Shown: positions 13,731 to 21,650, numbered from the stretch's first letter. The stretch is 22,507 bases of DNA from an uncultured Collinsella sp. (GCA_902494245.1 CABUSR010000031.1:1-22507), one strand, 5' to 3'. Notes: generated by a model not told the origin, from the sequence alone. Program-made: numbers and translations.

Positions 13731-15131
13731 CTAATCAACCACGTGGGTCGTGGCGACCTGTTTGAGCCAGGCCGCCGACTTCTTAAGACGGCGCTTATAG
13801 CCATCCATCAGATCGACCTCGACAAAGCCATAGCGATTCTTAAAGGCATTGGCCCAAGACCAGTTATCGATGACGGCCCAATAATGGTATCCGCGGCACT
13901 TGGCGCCCTCGTCGATGGCCTTGGCCACCCACTCCAGGTGCTGACGTACAAAGTCGACGCGGTAGTCATCCTGGATGGTTCCTTCGGCGTCACGGTTCTT
14001 GTATTCGTCCATGATGCCGATGCCGTTCTCGGAAACGAACCACTCAAGATCGGGGTAGTTCTTAGCGCAGTCCATGCCAAAGTCGTAGAGGCCCTGCGGG
14101 TAGATCTCCCAGCCGCGGCTCTCGTTCATAACGGCGTCGGGCCATACGTACTCGTCGGCAAAGTGCGGCAGGCCGTACTGGTCGACCTTGCTCGCCGGCG
14201 CCTGAACACGCGTGGGGTGGTAGTAGTTGCAGCCTAGCCAGTCGACAACACCCTGCTTGAGGATCTCTTGGTCGCCGGCGCGGAACGGGAGCTTAACGCC
14301 GCCCTCGGCCAGGCTGTCGAGCACGTCGGCAGGAAGCTCGCCCTTGGTGATGAGGTCGAGCCACCAGCGGTTGTTGATGCCGCTGGTCATGCGCACGGCC
14401 TCGAGGTCCGCCTCGCTGGGGTTCTCCTTGGTGTAGACCGGGGTAAAGCAGTTGATCATGCCGATCTTGGCATCGGCGCGAATAGCGCCCTCGTCATAGG
14501 CGCGACGATAGTTGGCCACGGCCAGCGCGTGCGCCAGCGAGATGTGATACTGCACGGTGCGGGCGCGGTTGAAGTCGTGGAGCTGCGGGAACCACACGCC
14601 CTCCTGATAGCGCTGCTCGGGCTCGACGATGGGCTCGTTAAAGGTGAACCAGTACTTAATCTCCTGGCCAAACTCGTGGAAGGCGACGTCGGCGTAATGT
14701 GCGTAAGCCTCGACAACCTCACGGCTCTCCCAGCCGCCACGGTTAAAGAGGTAGGTGGGCATGTCAAAGTGGTACAAGTTGACAAACGGCTCCAAGCCGG
14801 CTTCGCGAGAGGCGCGGAACAACTCGTGATACCACGCGGCACCTTCCTCGTTGAGGTTGCCGTCGGCATCGAGCAGACGGCTCCACTGGATGGAAGTGCG
14901 ATAGGTATCCAGACCCAAGTCCTTCAAAATGCGAAGGTCTTCCTGGTACTTGGCCATAAAGTCATTGCCGGCGTAAGAGCCAACGCGGTTGTAGAACGAA
15001 CCCAGATCCTGGATGGACCAGGTGTCCCACAGGTTCTCGAGCTTGCCGCCCTGGTTCCACTGACCCTCAGTCTGCGGGCCGGACATAGCAGCGCCAAAGA
15101 AGAAGTCGTTGGGCAGCTGATACTGTGCCAT
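13731..15131 (-). CDS. GH1 6-phospho-beta-glycosidase (LacG-like pocket)
   Basis: This enzyme hydrolyses the phosphorylated beta-disaccharide delivered by the PTS. The 466-residue GH1 protein shows the acid/base E166 in TFNEP and the nucleophile E368 in SENG. The C-terminal phosphate-binding stretch reads NWSWANAFKNRYG, close to 6-phospho-beta-galactosidase LacG (SWSNGYEKRYG). S425, W426 and Y434 are kept, but the position of the LacG phosphate-binding lysine is N432, with a lysine shifted to 431. The tryptophan at 426 favours galactosides; typical 6-phospho-beta-glucosidases have a small residue there. The start is the ATG at 15131 with GAGGAC upstream (a TTG codon precedes it). It is first in the operon, before IIC-IIB-IIA. 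The exact substrate is uncertain. Confidence 0.93.
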   Translation of the reverse strand: MAQYQLPNDFFFGAAMSGPQTEGQWNQGGKLENLWDTWSIQDLGSFYNRVGSYAGNDFMAKYQEDLRILKDLGLDTYRTSIQWSRLLDADGNLNEEGAAWYHELFRASREAGLEPFVNLYHFDMPTYLFNRGGWESREVVEAYAHYADVAFHEFGQEIKYWFTFNEPIVEPEQRYQEGVWFPQLHDFNRARTVQYHISLAHALAVANYRRAYDEGAIRADAKIGMINCFTPVYTKENPSEADLEAVRMTSGINNRWWLDLITKGELPADVLDSLAEGGVKLPFRAGDQEILKQGVVDWLGCNYYHPTRVQAPASKVDQYGLPHFADEYVWPDAVMNESRGWEIYPQGLYDFGMDCAKNYPDLEWFVSENGIGIMDEYKNRDAEGTIQDDYRVDFVRQHLEWVAKAIDEGAKCRGYHYWAVIDNWSWANAFKNRYGFVEVDLMDGYKRRLKKSAAWLKQVATTHVVD

Positions 15132-15167
15132 CAAAGTCCTCGCTTTCGTGTTCTAGAGCTTCCGGTT

Positions 15168-15254
15168 GGAGACGGGTTTGCTTTGGCAGGTTATCCGGCG
15201 CGGGCGCGCACCGGCCATACCGATATCCAACCCGCCAAAACAAAACCGTCCCCA
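15168..15254. repeat. Long inverted intergenic repeat in the PTS operon leader
   Basis: The left arm, from GGAGACGGGTTTGC (15168), and the right arm, ending in AAAACCGTCCCC (to 15253), are complementary over about 24 bases with few differences. Most of the differences are wobble pairs in the minus-strand RNA. The arms carry the same GGTTTG(T/C)TTTGGC(A/G)GG word found at 11295-11310. The element lies in the presumed untranslated leader of the GH1 gene. Confidence 0.7.
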
Positions 15255-15298
15255 AACGGTCGATCCTGTTGTGCGGAAGGATTCCGTTCGTTGCTTAA

Positions 15299-15327
15299 AC
15301 CATAGCGCTCTAATTTTAAAAAGTAAA
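15299..15327 (-). promoter_or_regulatory. Candidate promoter of the PTS/GH1 operon
   Basis: On the minus strand TTTACT (15327-15322) and TATGGT (15304-15299) are separated by 17 bases, each with four of six consensus positions. The predicted transcript would have a leader of about 160 bases. The -35 region overlaps an AAAAAGTAA motif (15318-15326) that may be an operator. Confidence 0.5.
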
Positions 15328-15407
15328 GCGTCTTTTTCTTTTTTCTTTCTCGAACTTCTTAGATAAAAGTAATATGGATGCCCTGTTGAGGGTTATACTT
15401 ACTTTTT
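15318..15407. promoter_or_regulatory. Candidate GntR operator motifs, three copies of AAAAGTAA
   Basis: AAAAAGTAA occurs at 15318-15326, AAAAGTAA at 15365-15372, and the inverse TTACTTTTT at 15399-15407. The first overlaps the PTS -35 box and the last lies in the spacer of the gntR promoter. This placement would let the adjacent regulator control both directions. The surrounding DNA is AT-rich, so chance is possible. Confidence 0.4.
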
Positions 15408-15414
15408 GTATTCA
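15386..15414 (+). promoter_or_regulatory. Candidate promoter of the gntR-type gene
   Basis: TTGAGG (15386-15391) and TATTCA (15409-15414) have a 17-base spacer and lie 23 bases before the start codon. The spacing and location are good. Confidence 0.6.
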
Positions 15415-15436
15415 TATATGTCGGAAAGGAGGTTCC

Positions 15437-16156
15437 ATGATTCCCAAATACGAGGCGATAGCTGCAGATATTCGTCGAAGTATCGAGGATGGCGCTCTTA
15501 AACCGGGCGACAAGCTTCCCACCGTCGTTGAGTTCTGTGAGCTCTATAGCGTTTCCAAAATCACCGTCAAACGAGCTATCGAGCAAATCACCGAGGAAGG
15601 TCTTATTACCAGCCGGCGCGGATCGGGCACCTACGTTAAGGACACGGCGGGACTTCCCGGCCAGGCGTTTTTCCAGGGCAAAAACGACCGTGCCCAGGGC
15701 TTTTCGTATGAGCACCGCGGGGAAAAGGTGACCTCGGTGGTCTACGATTTCTCGATTGTTAATCCACCAGCGGACATCGCAGCCCAGCTGGGAATTGCCG
15801 AGGATGACTTTGCCTATCACGTCGTGCGCGTGCGTCAGGCCGATGGGAAGCCCATCGTTATCGAGTACACCTACATGCCTCTCGAGCTGATTCCGGGGCT
15901 GAAAAAGAAGGACCTGTACGGATCGGTCTACCATTTCATCCGCGAGCAATGCGGGCTGAAAATTTCGAGCTTCCACCGTACCATTCGCGCCGTGGCAGCA
16001 ACCGAGGAAGAAGCCGAGCGCCTGGACACCAAGCCTGGCTCTCCCCTGCTCGAGCTCACCCAGATTGGCTTTTTGGACAGCGGCGCCGCCTTTGAGTATT
16101 CGGTCTCGCGCAACGTTGGCGACCGCTTTGAGTTGCACAACGTAACGTTGGCATAG
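15437..16156 (+). CDS. GntR-family (HutC subfamily) transcriptional regulator with UTRA domain
   Basis: The 239-residue protein has an N-terminal winged helix (about 3-68; PGDKLPTVVEF, recognition helix SKITVKRAIEQ, wing RRGSGTYV). A UTRA effector domain follows (about 80-235), which in this subfamily binds phosphorylated sugars or amino-acid derivatives. It is divergent from the GH1-PTS operon and probably represses it, being induced by the imported sugar phosphate; the shared AAAAGTAA motifs fit this and suggest self-control. The start is the ATG at 15437 with AAGGAGG; the frame is open further upstream without support. manA follows on the same strand. Confidence 0.93.
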   Translation: MIPKYEAIAADIRRSIEDGALKPGDKLPTVVEFCELYSVSKITVKRAIEQITEEGLITSRRGSGTYVKDTAGLPGQAFFQGKNDRAQGFSYEHRGEKVTSVVYDFSIVNPPADIAAQLGIAEDDFAYHVVRVRQADGKPIVIEYTYMPLELIPGLKKKDLYGSVYHFIREQCGLKISSFHRTIRAVAATEEEAERLDTKPGSPLLELTQIGFLDSGAAFEYSVSRNVGDRFELHNVTLA

Positions 16157-16170
16157 GTTTTTGCAGTCAT

Positions 16171-16208
16171 GCGGGCGCTCGTTTTGAACAGTTTTACGCA
16201 GCGCCCGC
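16171..16208 (+). other. Hairpin between the gntR-type gene and manA
   Basis: GCGGGCGCT (16171-16179) pairs with AGCGCCCGC (16200-16208) around a 20-base loop that contains TTTT stretches. No T run follows, so manA may still be reached from the upstream promoter. Confidence 0.5.
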
Positions 16209-16229
16209 GCAACACAATGAGGTATGAAT

Positions 16230-17162
16230 ATGTCCGATTTGATTAAACTGACGCCGATCTTCCACGAGAAGATCTGGGGCGGTCGCCAGCTCGAAACCGT
16301 ATTTGGCTACGACATTCCCGATGGCCCCATCGGTGAGTGCTGGGCCATCTCGGCCCACCCCAACGGCGACTGCCAGATTGCGGAGGGCCCGTATGCCGGC
16401 CACACGCTGTCGTGGCTGTGGGCCGAGCATCGCGAGCTCTTTGGCAACTGCGAGGGCAAGGAGTTCCCGCTGCTCATTAAGATTCTGGACGCCAAGGACG
16501 ACCTTTCGATCCAGATTCATCCCAACGACGAGTACGCTGCCGAGCACGAGAACGGTAGCCTGGGCAAAACCGAGTGTTGGTATGTGCTGGACTGCGAGCC
16601 CGACGCCACGATCATCGTCGGCCAGCGTGCCAAGGACCGCGCCGAGGCCGCACAAATGATCGAGGAAGGACGTTGGGACGACATGCTCAACGTGTTGCCG
16701 ATTCACAAGGGCGACTTTTTCCAGATTGATTCCGGTACCGTGCACGCCATCAAGACCGGCACGCTCATTTTGGAGACGCAGCAGTCGAGCGACGTGACGT
16801 ATCGTCTGTACGACTACGACCGTCCCGGCACTGACGGCAACCTGCGCCCGCTGCACATTGAGCAGAGCCTCGACTGCATCGACTTTGATGCTCAGGCTCC
16901 GACCGACGGCACGGTGACCGCGCCCGAGGTGGACGGCGTGACCGAGCTCGAGTCCAACCCCTGCTACACCGTCGATCGCGTGCGCGTCAACGGCAGCAAG
17001 ACCCTCGACCAGCGCTGGCCCTTCATGTGCCTGTCGGTCATCGACGGCGAAGGCACCGTCTGCGGCGACCCCGTCCACAAGGGAAGCCACCTGTTGGCCC
17101 CGAGCACCGTCAGCTCCATCGACCTCGAAGGCAAGATGGAACTGATCATCAGCCACCTGTAG
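16230..17162 (+). CDS. manA: Mannose-6-phosphate isomerase, class I, short form
   Basis: This zinc enzyme interconverts mannose 6-phosphate and fructose 6-phosphate. The cupin-fold protein of 310 residues has the zinc ligands Q95 and H97 in IQIHPND, E115 in GKTECWYVL and H172 in GTVHAI, plus the catalytic arginine R192 in YRLYDYDR. The length matches the short Firmicutes-type ManA, not the roughly 390-residue enterobacterial form. Two ATGs are close; the second (16230) is chosen because GAGG lies at proper spacing. It is 73 bases after the gntR-type gene and is closed by a strong terminator. A role in the same sugar pathway is not obvious; it may simply be a neighbour. Confidence 0.93.
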   Translation: MSDLIKLTPIFHEKIWGGRQLETVFGYDIPDGPIGECWAISAHPNGDCQIAEGPYAGHTLSWLWAEHRELFGNCEGKEFPLLIKILDAKDDLSIQIHPNDEYAAEHENGSLGKTECWYVLDCEPDATIIVGQRAKDRAEAAQMIEEGRWDDMLNVLPIHKGDFFQIDSGTVHAIKTGTLILETQQSSDVTYRLYDYDRPGTDGNLRPLHIEQSLDCIDFDAQAPTDGTVTAPEVDGVTELESNPCYTVDRVRVNGSKTLDQRWPFMCLSVIDGEGTVCGDPVHKGSHLLAPSTVSSIDLEGKMELIISHL

Positions 17163-17186
17163 GTCGCACCAACAACCCAAACGCAA

Positions 17187-17224
17187 CAAGGGGCTCTCCC
17201 GTCCATGTGCGGGAGAGCCCCTTG
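17187..17224 (+). terminator. Terminator hairpin of manA
   Basis: A perfect 15-base-pair stem (17187-17201 with 17210-17224) has an eight-base loop and begins 24 bases after the manA stop. The downstream plus-strand sequence is AT-rich (ATATCTATTTATC) rather than a clean T run. Confidence 0.8.
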
Positions 17225-17261
17225 CCATATCTATTTATCAGCCCACCCGGCTCTCCAGATC

Positions 17262-17290
17262 AAAAAGCGAACGAGCAGAGCGACGTTCGC
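17262..17290 (-). terminator. Intrinsic terminator of pcrA
   Basis: GCGAACG (17267-17273) pairs with CGTTCGC (17284-17290), and on the minus strand five T residues follow (17266-17262). It lies about 150 bases past the pcrA stop, beyond the 130-base palindrome, so that palindrome should be part of the pcrA 3' untranslated region. Confidence 0.75.
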
Positions 17291-17306
17291 AAACAACGTT
17301 ATCTAA

Positions 17307-17436
17307 GGACCTGGGCGGGCGTACGGGGCAACATCGATCGCGAGTTCCGCACGCAAAGGAGAGCACTTAATGTGCTCTCCGTCTTGCGCAGGACTGCCCG
17401 AGCAGGCGATGTTGCCCTATACGCCCGCCCAGGTCC
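17307..17436. repeat. 130-base nested palindrome in the pcrA 3' region
   Basis: The outer arms of 30 bases (17307-17336 and 17407-17436) match in 28 positions. The centre is a perfect hairpin, GGAGAGCAC (17358-17366) with GTGCTCTCC (17372-17380). The connecting stretches also pair in part (GCAA/TTGC and nearby boxes). The right end is seven bases from the pcrA stop codon. There is no ORF and no clear target-site duplication. Confidence 0.85.
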
Positions 17437-17443
17437 GCCAGGA

Positions 17444-20344
17444 TCACGACAGCTTGACAATCGGTGCAAAACCTTTCATCAGCTTTTTGGTCTGGCCGGT
17501 CTTTTCGAATTGAACCTCGATCATGTCTCCGGCGACCGAGATCACGGTACCCGTGCCAAAGGTCTTGTGGCTCACGGTATCGCCCACGGCAAAGTCCTGC
17601 GATGCGCTGGCGCGATCGACCTTGCGCTCCACCGTCGGCGACACCTTAGATGACGGCTTTTTGGCTCGCGGCGCACCCGAACCAAAGGTCGAGGCAACAC
17701 GGCCGGCGTCGGGCGAGACCCCACGATGGCGCTCGGTCCCGTAGCTGCTGCCGCCAAAGAAATCGTCAAAGCTCGATCCGCCGCGCGAACCGGAACCGCC
17801 GGTCGAGCGCGTATGCGAACCGAACACCCTGCCGCCATACATATCCGAACCCATGCCCGAGCCAAAGGTGCCGTGACGGTCGCCGCGCTTCTCCCAGCCC
17901 GTGCCCTCAAAACCGGCAGAACCGATACCGCTAAACTCGATATCCTCAAACGGAATCTCATTGAGGAAGCGCGAGCGCGGGTTGGCAGAGGTCGAGCCGT
18001 AGGTGCGACGCGTGGCCGCATAGGTCAGGAACAGGCGCTTACGGGCACGCGTGATGGCGACGTAGGCCAGGCGACGCTCTTCCTCGAGCTTGCCCGGGTC
18101 ATCGCTGCCGCCAAAGTCGTGCACGTGCGGGAAGATACCCTCCTCCATGCCGGCCACGAACACCGCCGGGAACTCCAGGCCCTTGGCGGAGTGGATGGTC
18201 ATCATGGTAATGGCATGCGTCTCGCCGGCCAGGGAATCCAAGTCGGAGCGCAGGGCCAGCCACTCCATGAGTGCCGGCAGCGCCTTACAGGTGAGCGGAC
18301 CGTAGGTGTGCTCAATCTCGTCGGCATGCACGGCACCCGCCGGCATCTCCGTCGGCGCGGCATACGCGTTGCCCGCGATGGCGGCGGCCAGGGCATCCTG
18401 CGGCGAGAGCGCCGGGGCGGCTAGGCTATCGAGCGGATTGGAACCTGCGGCATCGCGCGCGCCGACGAGCGCCTCAAACGAGGATGCCGGGGCAGATGGC
18501 CCCGGTTCGGGCGCGGGCGCGCTCACCACAACGGGCTCGGGCTCGGCGCCGGCAGGCACGTCGGCAACACCGGCTGCGCGCAGCTCTTCTAGGCTCTCGA
18601 GCGTACCCTCGATATCCTCGTGCGTCTCCTCAAATTCGGCGGCGACGCCCAGGAATTCCTGAATGTTCTCGGCACGGCTCTCGGACTCCATGGTGCCCTC
18701 GGCGCGGAAAGCCTGCAGCAGGCCCGTCTTATCGACAATCATCTCGACGACGTCCTTGAGCTCGCCGTCCATGCGGCGACCCTCGCGCACTAGCGAGACA
18801 AAGCTCGACAGGCCATTGCGCACCTTGGCGCTAAACATGCCGGTCTCGGCGCACGCGATCTCGCAAGCTTGGAAGAACGAGCAGCGGTTGTCGCGCGCCA
18901 GTTGCTCGATCTTTTGGATCGAGGTGGAGCCGATGCCGCGGCGAGGTGTGTTGATGACGCGCTTGACGCTCATCTCGTCGGCCGGGTTCACGATCATCTT
19001 AAGGTAGGCCATGACGTCGCGGATCTCGGCACGGTCGAAGAATCGCGTGCCGCCCACGATCTTGTAGGGCACGCCCGCGCGCAGAAACATATCTTCGAGA
19101 ATACGCGACTGGGCGTTGGTGCGGTAGAACACGGCGATGTCGTCGTAACTCGTGCCCTTGGCATGCAGCTTTTCGATCTCGCCGGCAATCCAGCGACCCT
19201 CGTCGCGCTCATCGCTTGCCTGGAAGGCCTGGATCTTCTCGCCGTCGCCCTCGGCCGTAAACAGGCGCTTGTCCTTGCGCTGCGAGTTGTGACGTATCAC
19301 GGCGTTGGCGGCGTTCAGGATATGACCCGTAGAGCGGTAGTTCTGCTCCAGCTTGACGGTCTTGCAGTCTTTAAAGTCCTTCTCAAAGTCCAGGATATTG
19401 GTGATGTCGGCGCCACGCCAGCTATAAATGGACTGATCGTCGTCGCCCACGACCATGAGGTTTTGGTACTTGGCGGCCAGCAGGTTGGCGATCTCGTACT
19501 GGACGTGGTTGGTGTCCTGATACTCGTCGACGCTAATGTAGCGGAAGCGCTCCTGATACTTGTCGAGCACCTCGGGGCGGGTGCGCAGCAGCTCGAGCGT
19601 GCGCACGAGCAGGTCGTCGAAGTCCATCGCGTTGGCGGCGCGCAGGCGGCGCTCCAGCTCCAGGTAGACTTGCGCGGCCTTTTTGTCATTGGGGCTGTCG
19701 GCGGATTTGAGCATGTCCTCGGGGCCGATCATGGCGTTTTTGGCCGAGCTAATCTTGCTGCGGATCATGTTGATGGGGAACTGCTTTTGCTCGATGCCGA
19801 GCGCCTGCATAATGTCGCGCACCATGCGCTTTGAGTCATCGTCATCGTAGATGGTGAACTGACCGGTGTAGCCCAACAGGTCGGCGTCCTCGCGCAGCAT
19901 GCGCACGCACATGGCATGGAAGGTGCACACCCACATGCCACGGGTGCCGCTGGGAATGAGTGCCGCCAGACGCTCGCGCATCTCTGCCGCGGCCTTGTTG
20001 GTAAACGTGATGGCAAGAACCTGCCAAGGTTTAACACCCAGGTCGCCGAGCATATGTGCGATGCGGAAGGTCAAGACGCGGGTCTTGCCCGAGCCGGCGC
20101 CGGCGAGCACCAGCAACGGGCCCTCGGTGGACAGGACAGCCTCGCGCTGGGCGGGATTAAGGCTGTCAATGTCGACGAGCGGCTTGGCGGGCTTGGGCGC
20201 CGGCGCGGGAGCGTCGTAAATGTCGAGCGGGACGAGCTCGGGCTCCGGCGCAGCAGGAGCGGTGTATGCATCGAGCGGCACGGGTTCCGGCGCGGGCGGC
20301 ACGGATACCGCGGCGTTCTTTTCCCAGGGCAAGGGCTGGGTCAT
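17444..20344 (-). CDS. pcrA: UvrD/PcrA-type ATP-dependent DNA helicase
   Basis: This superfamily 1A 3'-5' helicase acts in nucleotide excision repair, in replication-conflict resolution and in removal of recombinase from DNA. In the 966-residue protein the Q motif LNPAQREAV (about 62-70), Walker A AGAGSGKT (81-88), DEYQDTN (273-279), GDDDQSIYSWRGA (300-312), the TIHSAKGLEF block (about 716) and motif VI VAITRARK are all present. A C-terminal Tudor-like domain (FAVGDTVSHKTFGTGTV) is the RNA-polymerase contact of PcrA. It is about 220 residues longer than Bacillus PcrA. The extra length comes from a Pro/Ala-rich N-terminal extension with two VPLDxYxAP repeats, an Ala/Pro/Glu-rich insertion at about 575-695, and a Gly/Ser-rich linker before the Tudor domain. 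The start is the ATG at 20344 with GAGGAG; the frame stays open to 20428. Confidence 0.96.
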   Translation of the reverse strand: MTQPLPWEKNAAVSVPPAPEPVPLDAYTAPAAPEPELVPLDIYDAPAPAPKPAKPLVDIDSLNPAQREAVLSTEGPLLVLAGAGSGKTRVLTFRIAHMLGDLGVKPWQVLAITFTNKAAAEMRERLAALIPSGTRGMWVCTFHAMCVRMLREDADLLGYTGQFTIYDDDDSKRMVRDIMQALGIEQKQFPINMIRSKISSAKNAMIGPEDMLKSADSPNDKKAAQVYLELERRLRAANAMDFDDLLVRTLELLRTRPEVLDKYQERFRYISVDEYQDTNHVQYEIANLLAAKYQNLMVVGDDDQSIYSWRGADITNILDFEKDFKDCKTVKLEQNYRSTGHILNAANAVIRHNSQRKDKRLFTAEGDGEKIQAFQASDERDEGRWIAGEIEKLHAKGTSYDDIAVFYRTNAQSRILEDMFLRAGVPYKIVGGTRFFDRAEIRDVMAYLKMIVNPADEMSVKRVINTPRRGIGSTSIQKIEQLARDNRCSFFQACEIACAETGMFSAKVRNGLSSFVSLVREGRRMDGELKDVVEMIVDKTGLLQAFRAEGTMESESRAENIQEFLGVAAEFEETHEDIEGTLESLEELRAAGVADVPAGAEPEPVVVSAPAPEPGPSAPASSFEALVGARDAAGSNPLDSLAAPALSPQDALAAAIAGNAYAAPTEMPAGAVHADEIEHTYGPLTCKALPALMEWLALRSDLDSLAGETHAITMMTIHSAKGLEFPAVFVAGMEEGIFPHVHDFGGSDDPGKLEEERRLAYVAITRARKRLFLTYAATRRTYGSTSANPRSRFLNEIPFEDIEFSGIGSAGFEGTGWEKRGDRHGTFGSGMGSDMYGGRVFGSHTRSTGGSGSRGGSSFDDFFGGSSYGTERHRGVSPDAGRVASTFGSGAPRAKKPSSKVSPTVERKVDRASASQDFAVGDTVSHKTFGTGTVISVAGDMIEVQFEKTGQTKKLMKGFAPIVKLS

Positions 20345-20405
20345 GGGCGACTCCTCATCTGACGGACGGCGCGCCTGCGGGCGGCGCCATAGTTTGAGCC
20401 GTACC

Positions 20406-20411
20406 AGTATA
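20406..20411 (-). promoter_or_regulatory. Candidate -10 box of pcrA
   Basis: TATACT on the minus strand lies 61 bases upstream of the pcrA start. TTGCGT at 19-base spacing is the nearest -35-like word. The 331-base gap 20345-20675 otherwise holds only the repeat at 20493-20524 and the uppP terminator; no ORF is supported there. Confidence 0.4.
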
Positions 20412-20492
20412 CCGAGCCGCGCGGACACCGACGCAAATCACACCACGACTCCGTGCGTCACCGTCAGGCCGCCCCAGCGAATTTGGCGCAAT

Positions 20493-20524
20493 GGGGTCAG
20501 GTTGGTCTGCACCAATCAATTGAC
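20493..20524. repeat. Intergenic repeat copy, GGGGTCAGGTT type
   Basis: GGGGTCAGGTTGGTCTGCAC (20493-20512) is close to the minus-strand reading of the 10214-10256 element. It holds a small dyad, TTGGT (20502-20506) with ACCAA (20511-20515), and is followed by the palindrome TCAATTGA. It looks like a degenerate copy of the same family. Confidence 0.45.
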
Positions 20525-20590
20525 AATCACGAAACCGCCGATGTCATGGCAGCAGCAGCGAGCGGTGGCCAGGGCGAACAAATTGGCATG

Positions 20591-20627
20591 AAAAGGGGCG
20601 GCATAGACCTTCTGGTCATGCCGCCCC
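20591..20627 (-). terminator. Intrinsic terminator of uppP
   Basis: GGGGCGGCAT (20595-20604) pairs with ATGCCGCCCC (20618-20627), and GACC with GGTC inside past a bulged A. On the minus strand TTTT follows (20594-20591). It lies 49 bases beyond the uppP stop. Confidence 0.9.
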
Positions 20628-20675
20628 CTTTGAATGACAAGTTGTCGCCCCGGCCGCCGCGCAGCGTCGACCAAG

Positions 20676-21650
20676 TTACAGGCCGAGCATAGGCTCCAGG
20701 ACAAAGAAGTACGCGAGCACCACGATGCCCAGGATGATGCGGTAGACGCCGAAGCACTTAAAGTCGTGACGGCGCACGAAGCCCATAAGCCACTTGATGG
20801 CAATGAGCGACACCACAAAGGCGACGACGCAGCCCACGCCCAGGATGGCGATTTCGTTGGTGCCGAACGTGCCGCCCTTAATAAAGTACTTGACCAGCTT
20901 GAGCGCGCTCGCGCCAAACATAACGGGAATAGCCAGGAAGAACGTGAACTTAGACGCCACCGAGCGCGTGCAGCCCAGCAGCAGGCCGCCGATGATCGTG
21001 GAGCCGGAGCGCGATGTGCCCGGAATCAGCGAAAGCACCTGGAAGCAACCGATACCCAGCGCGGTCTTCCAGCTCAGATCCTCGAGCGTAGTGATGGAGC
21101 CAAAGTCCAGGTTATCGTCATCGTCTGAAGCGGCAGCCGCAGCGGGAGTGGCAAAATGCGCACCAGCGGGGCGTCCGCCCGCCACCACGGCACGCGAACC
21201 AAACGAACCGGCAAGAGCGGCCTGGTCGCGCTTGTTCGCGCGCCAGTTCTCGATCACGATAAACAGCACGCCGTACACAATGAGCGCCAGCGCCACGACG
21301 GGAGCATTGTAGAAATGCTCCTCCATCCAGTCGTTAAGCGGCAGACCGATCGCCGCGGCGGGAATGCAGCCGAGCACAATCTTGCCCCACAGCACCCAGG
21401 TGTCGCGACGACCCTCCTTGCCTTTGCTGGGAGAAAACGGGTTGAGGTCGTAAAAGAACAGGACGCAGACGGCCAAAATGGCGCCAAGCTGAATCACGAC
21501 CAGGAACATATTCCAGAACGTCTCGCTCACGTTCATCTTGACGAACTCGTCCACCAAGATCATGTGACCGGTCGACGAAACAGGCAGCCATTCGGTGATG
21601 CCCTCGACCAGGCCCATGAAGGCAGATTTTAGAAGCTCAATGATATCCAA
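20676..21650 (-). CDS. uppP: Undecaprenyl-diphosphatase UppP (BacA)
   Basis: UppP dephosphorylates undecaprenyl pyrophosphate at the membrane to recycle the lipid carrier for peptidoglycan, and confers low-level bacitracin tolerance. The 324-residue polytopic protein carries the first active-site motif EGITEWLPVSSTGH (E16, E20, H29) and the second PGTSRSGS (R214). A hydrophilic insertion at about 137-190, Ala-rich and then acidic (SDDDD), makes it longer than the roughly 270-residue E. coli enzyme. The start is TTG at 21650, because the protein then begins MDIIELLKSAF as is usual for the family, and GAGGGGG lies upstream. The longer open frame to 21899 overlaps the divergent stress gene's ribosome site and is not used. 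Confidence 0.95.
   Translation of the reverse strand: MDIIELLKSAFMGLVEGITEWLPVSSTGHMILVDEFVKMNVSETFWNMFLVVIQLGAILAVCVLFFYDLNPFSPSKGKEGRRDTWVLWGKIVLGCIPAAAIGLPLNDWMEEHFYNAPVVALALIVYGVLFIVIENWRANKRDQAALAGSFGSRAVVAGGRPAGAHFATPAAAAASDDDDNLDFGSITTLEDLSWKTALGIGCFQVLSLIPGTSRSGSTIIGGLLLGCTRSVASKFTFFLAIPVMFGASALKLVKYFIKGGTFGTNEIAILGVGCVVAFVVSLIAIKWLMGFVRRHDFKCFGVYRIILGIVVLAYFFVLEPMLGL

Noticed and set aside
17307..17436. Insertion sequence or MITE with target duplication
   Set aside because: No transposase is encoded and no matching direct repeats flank the palindrome, so a mobile-element call is not justified; kept only as a palindrome finding.
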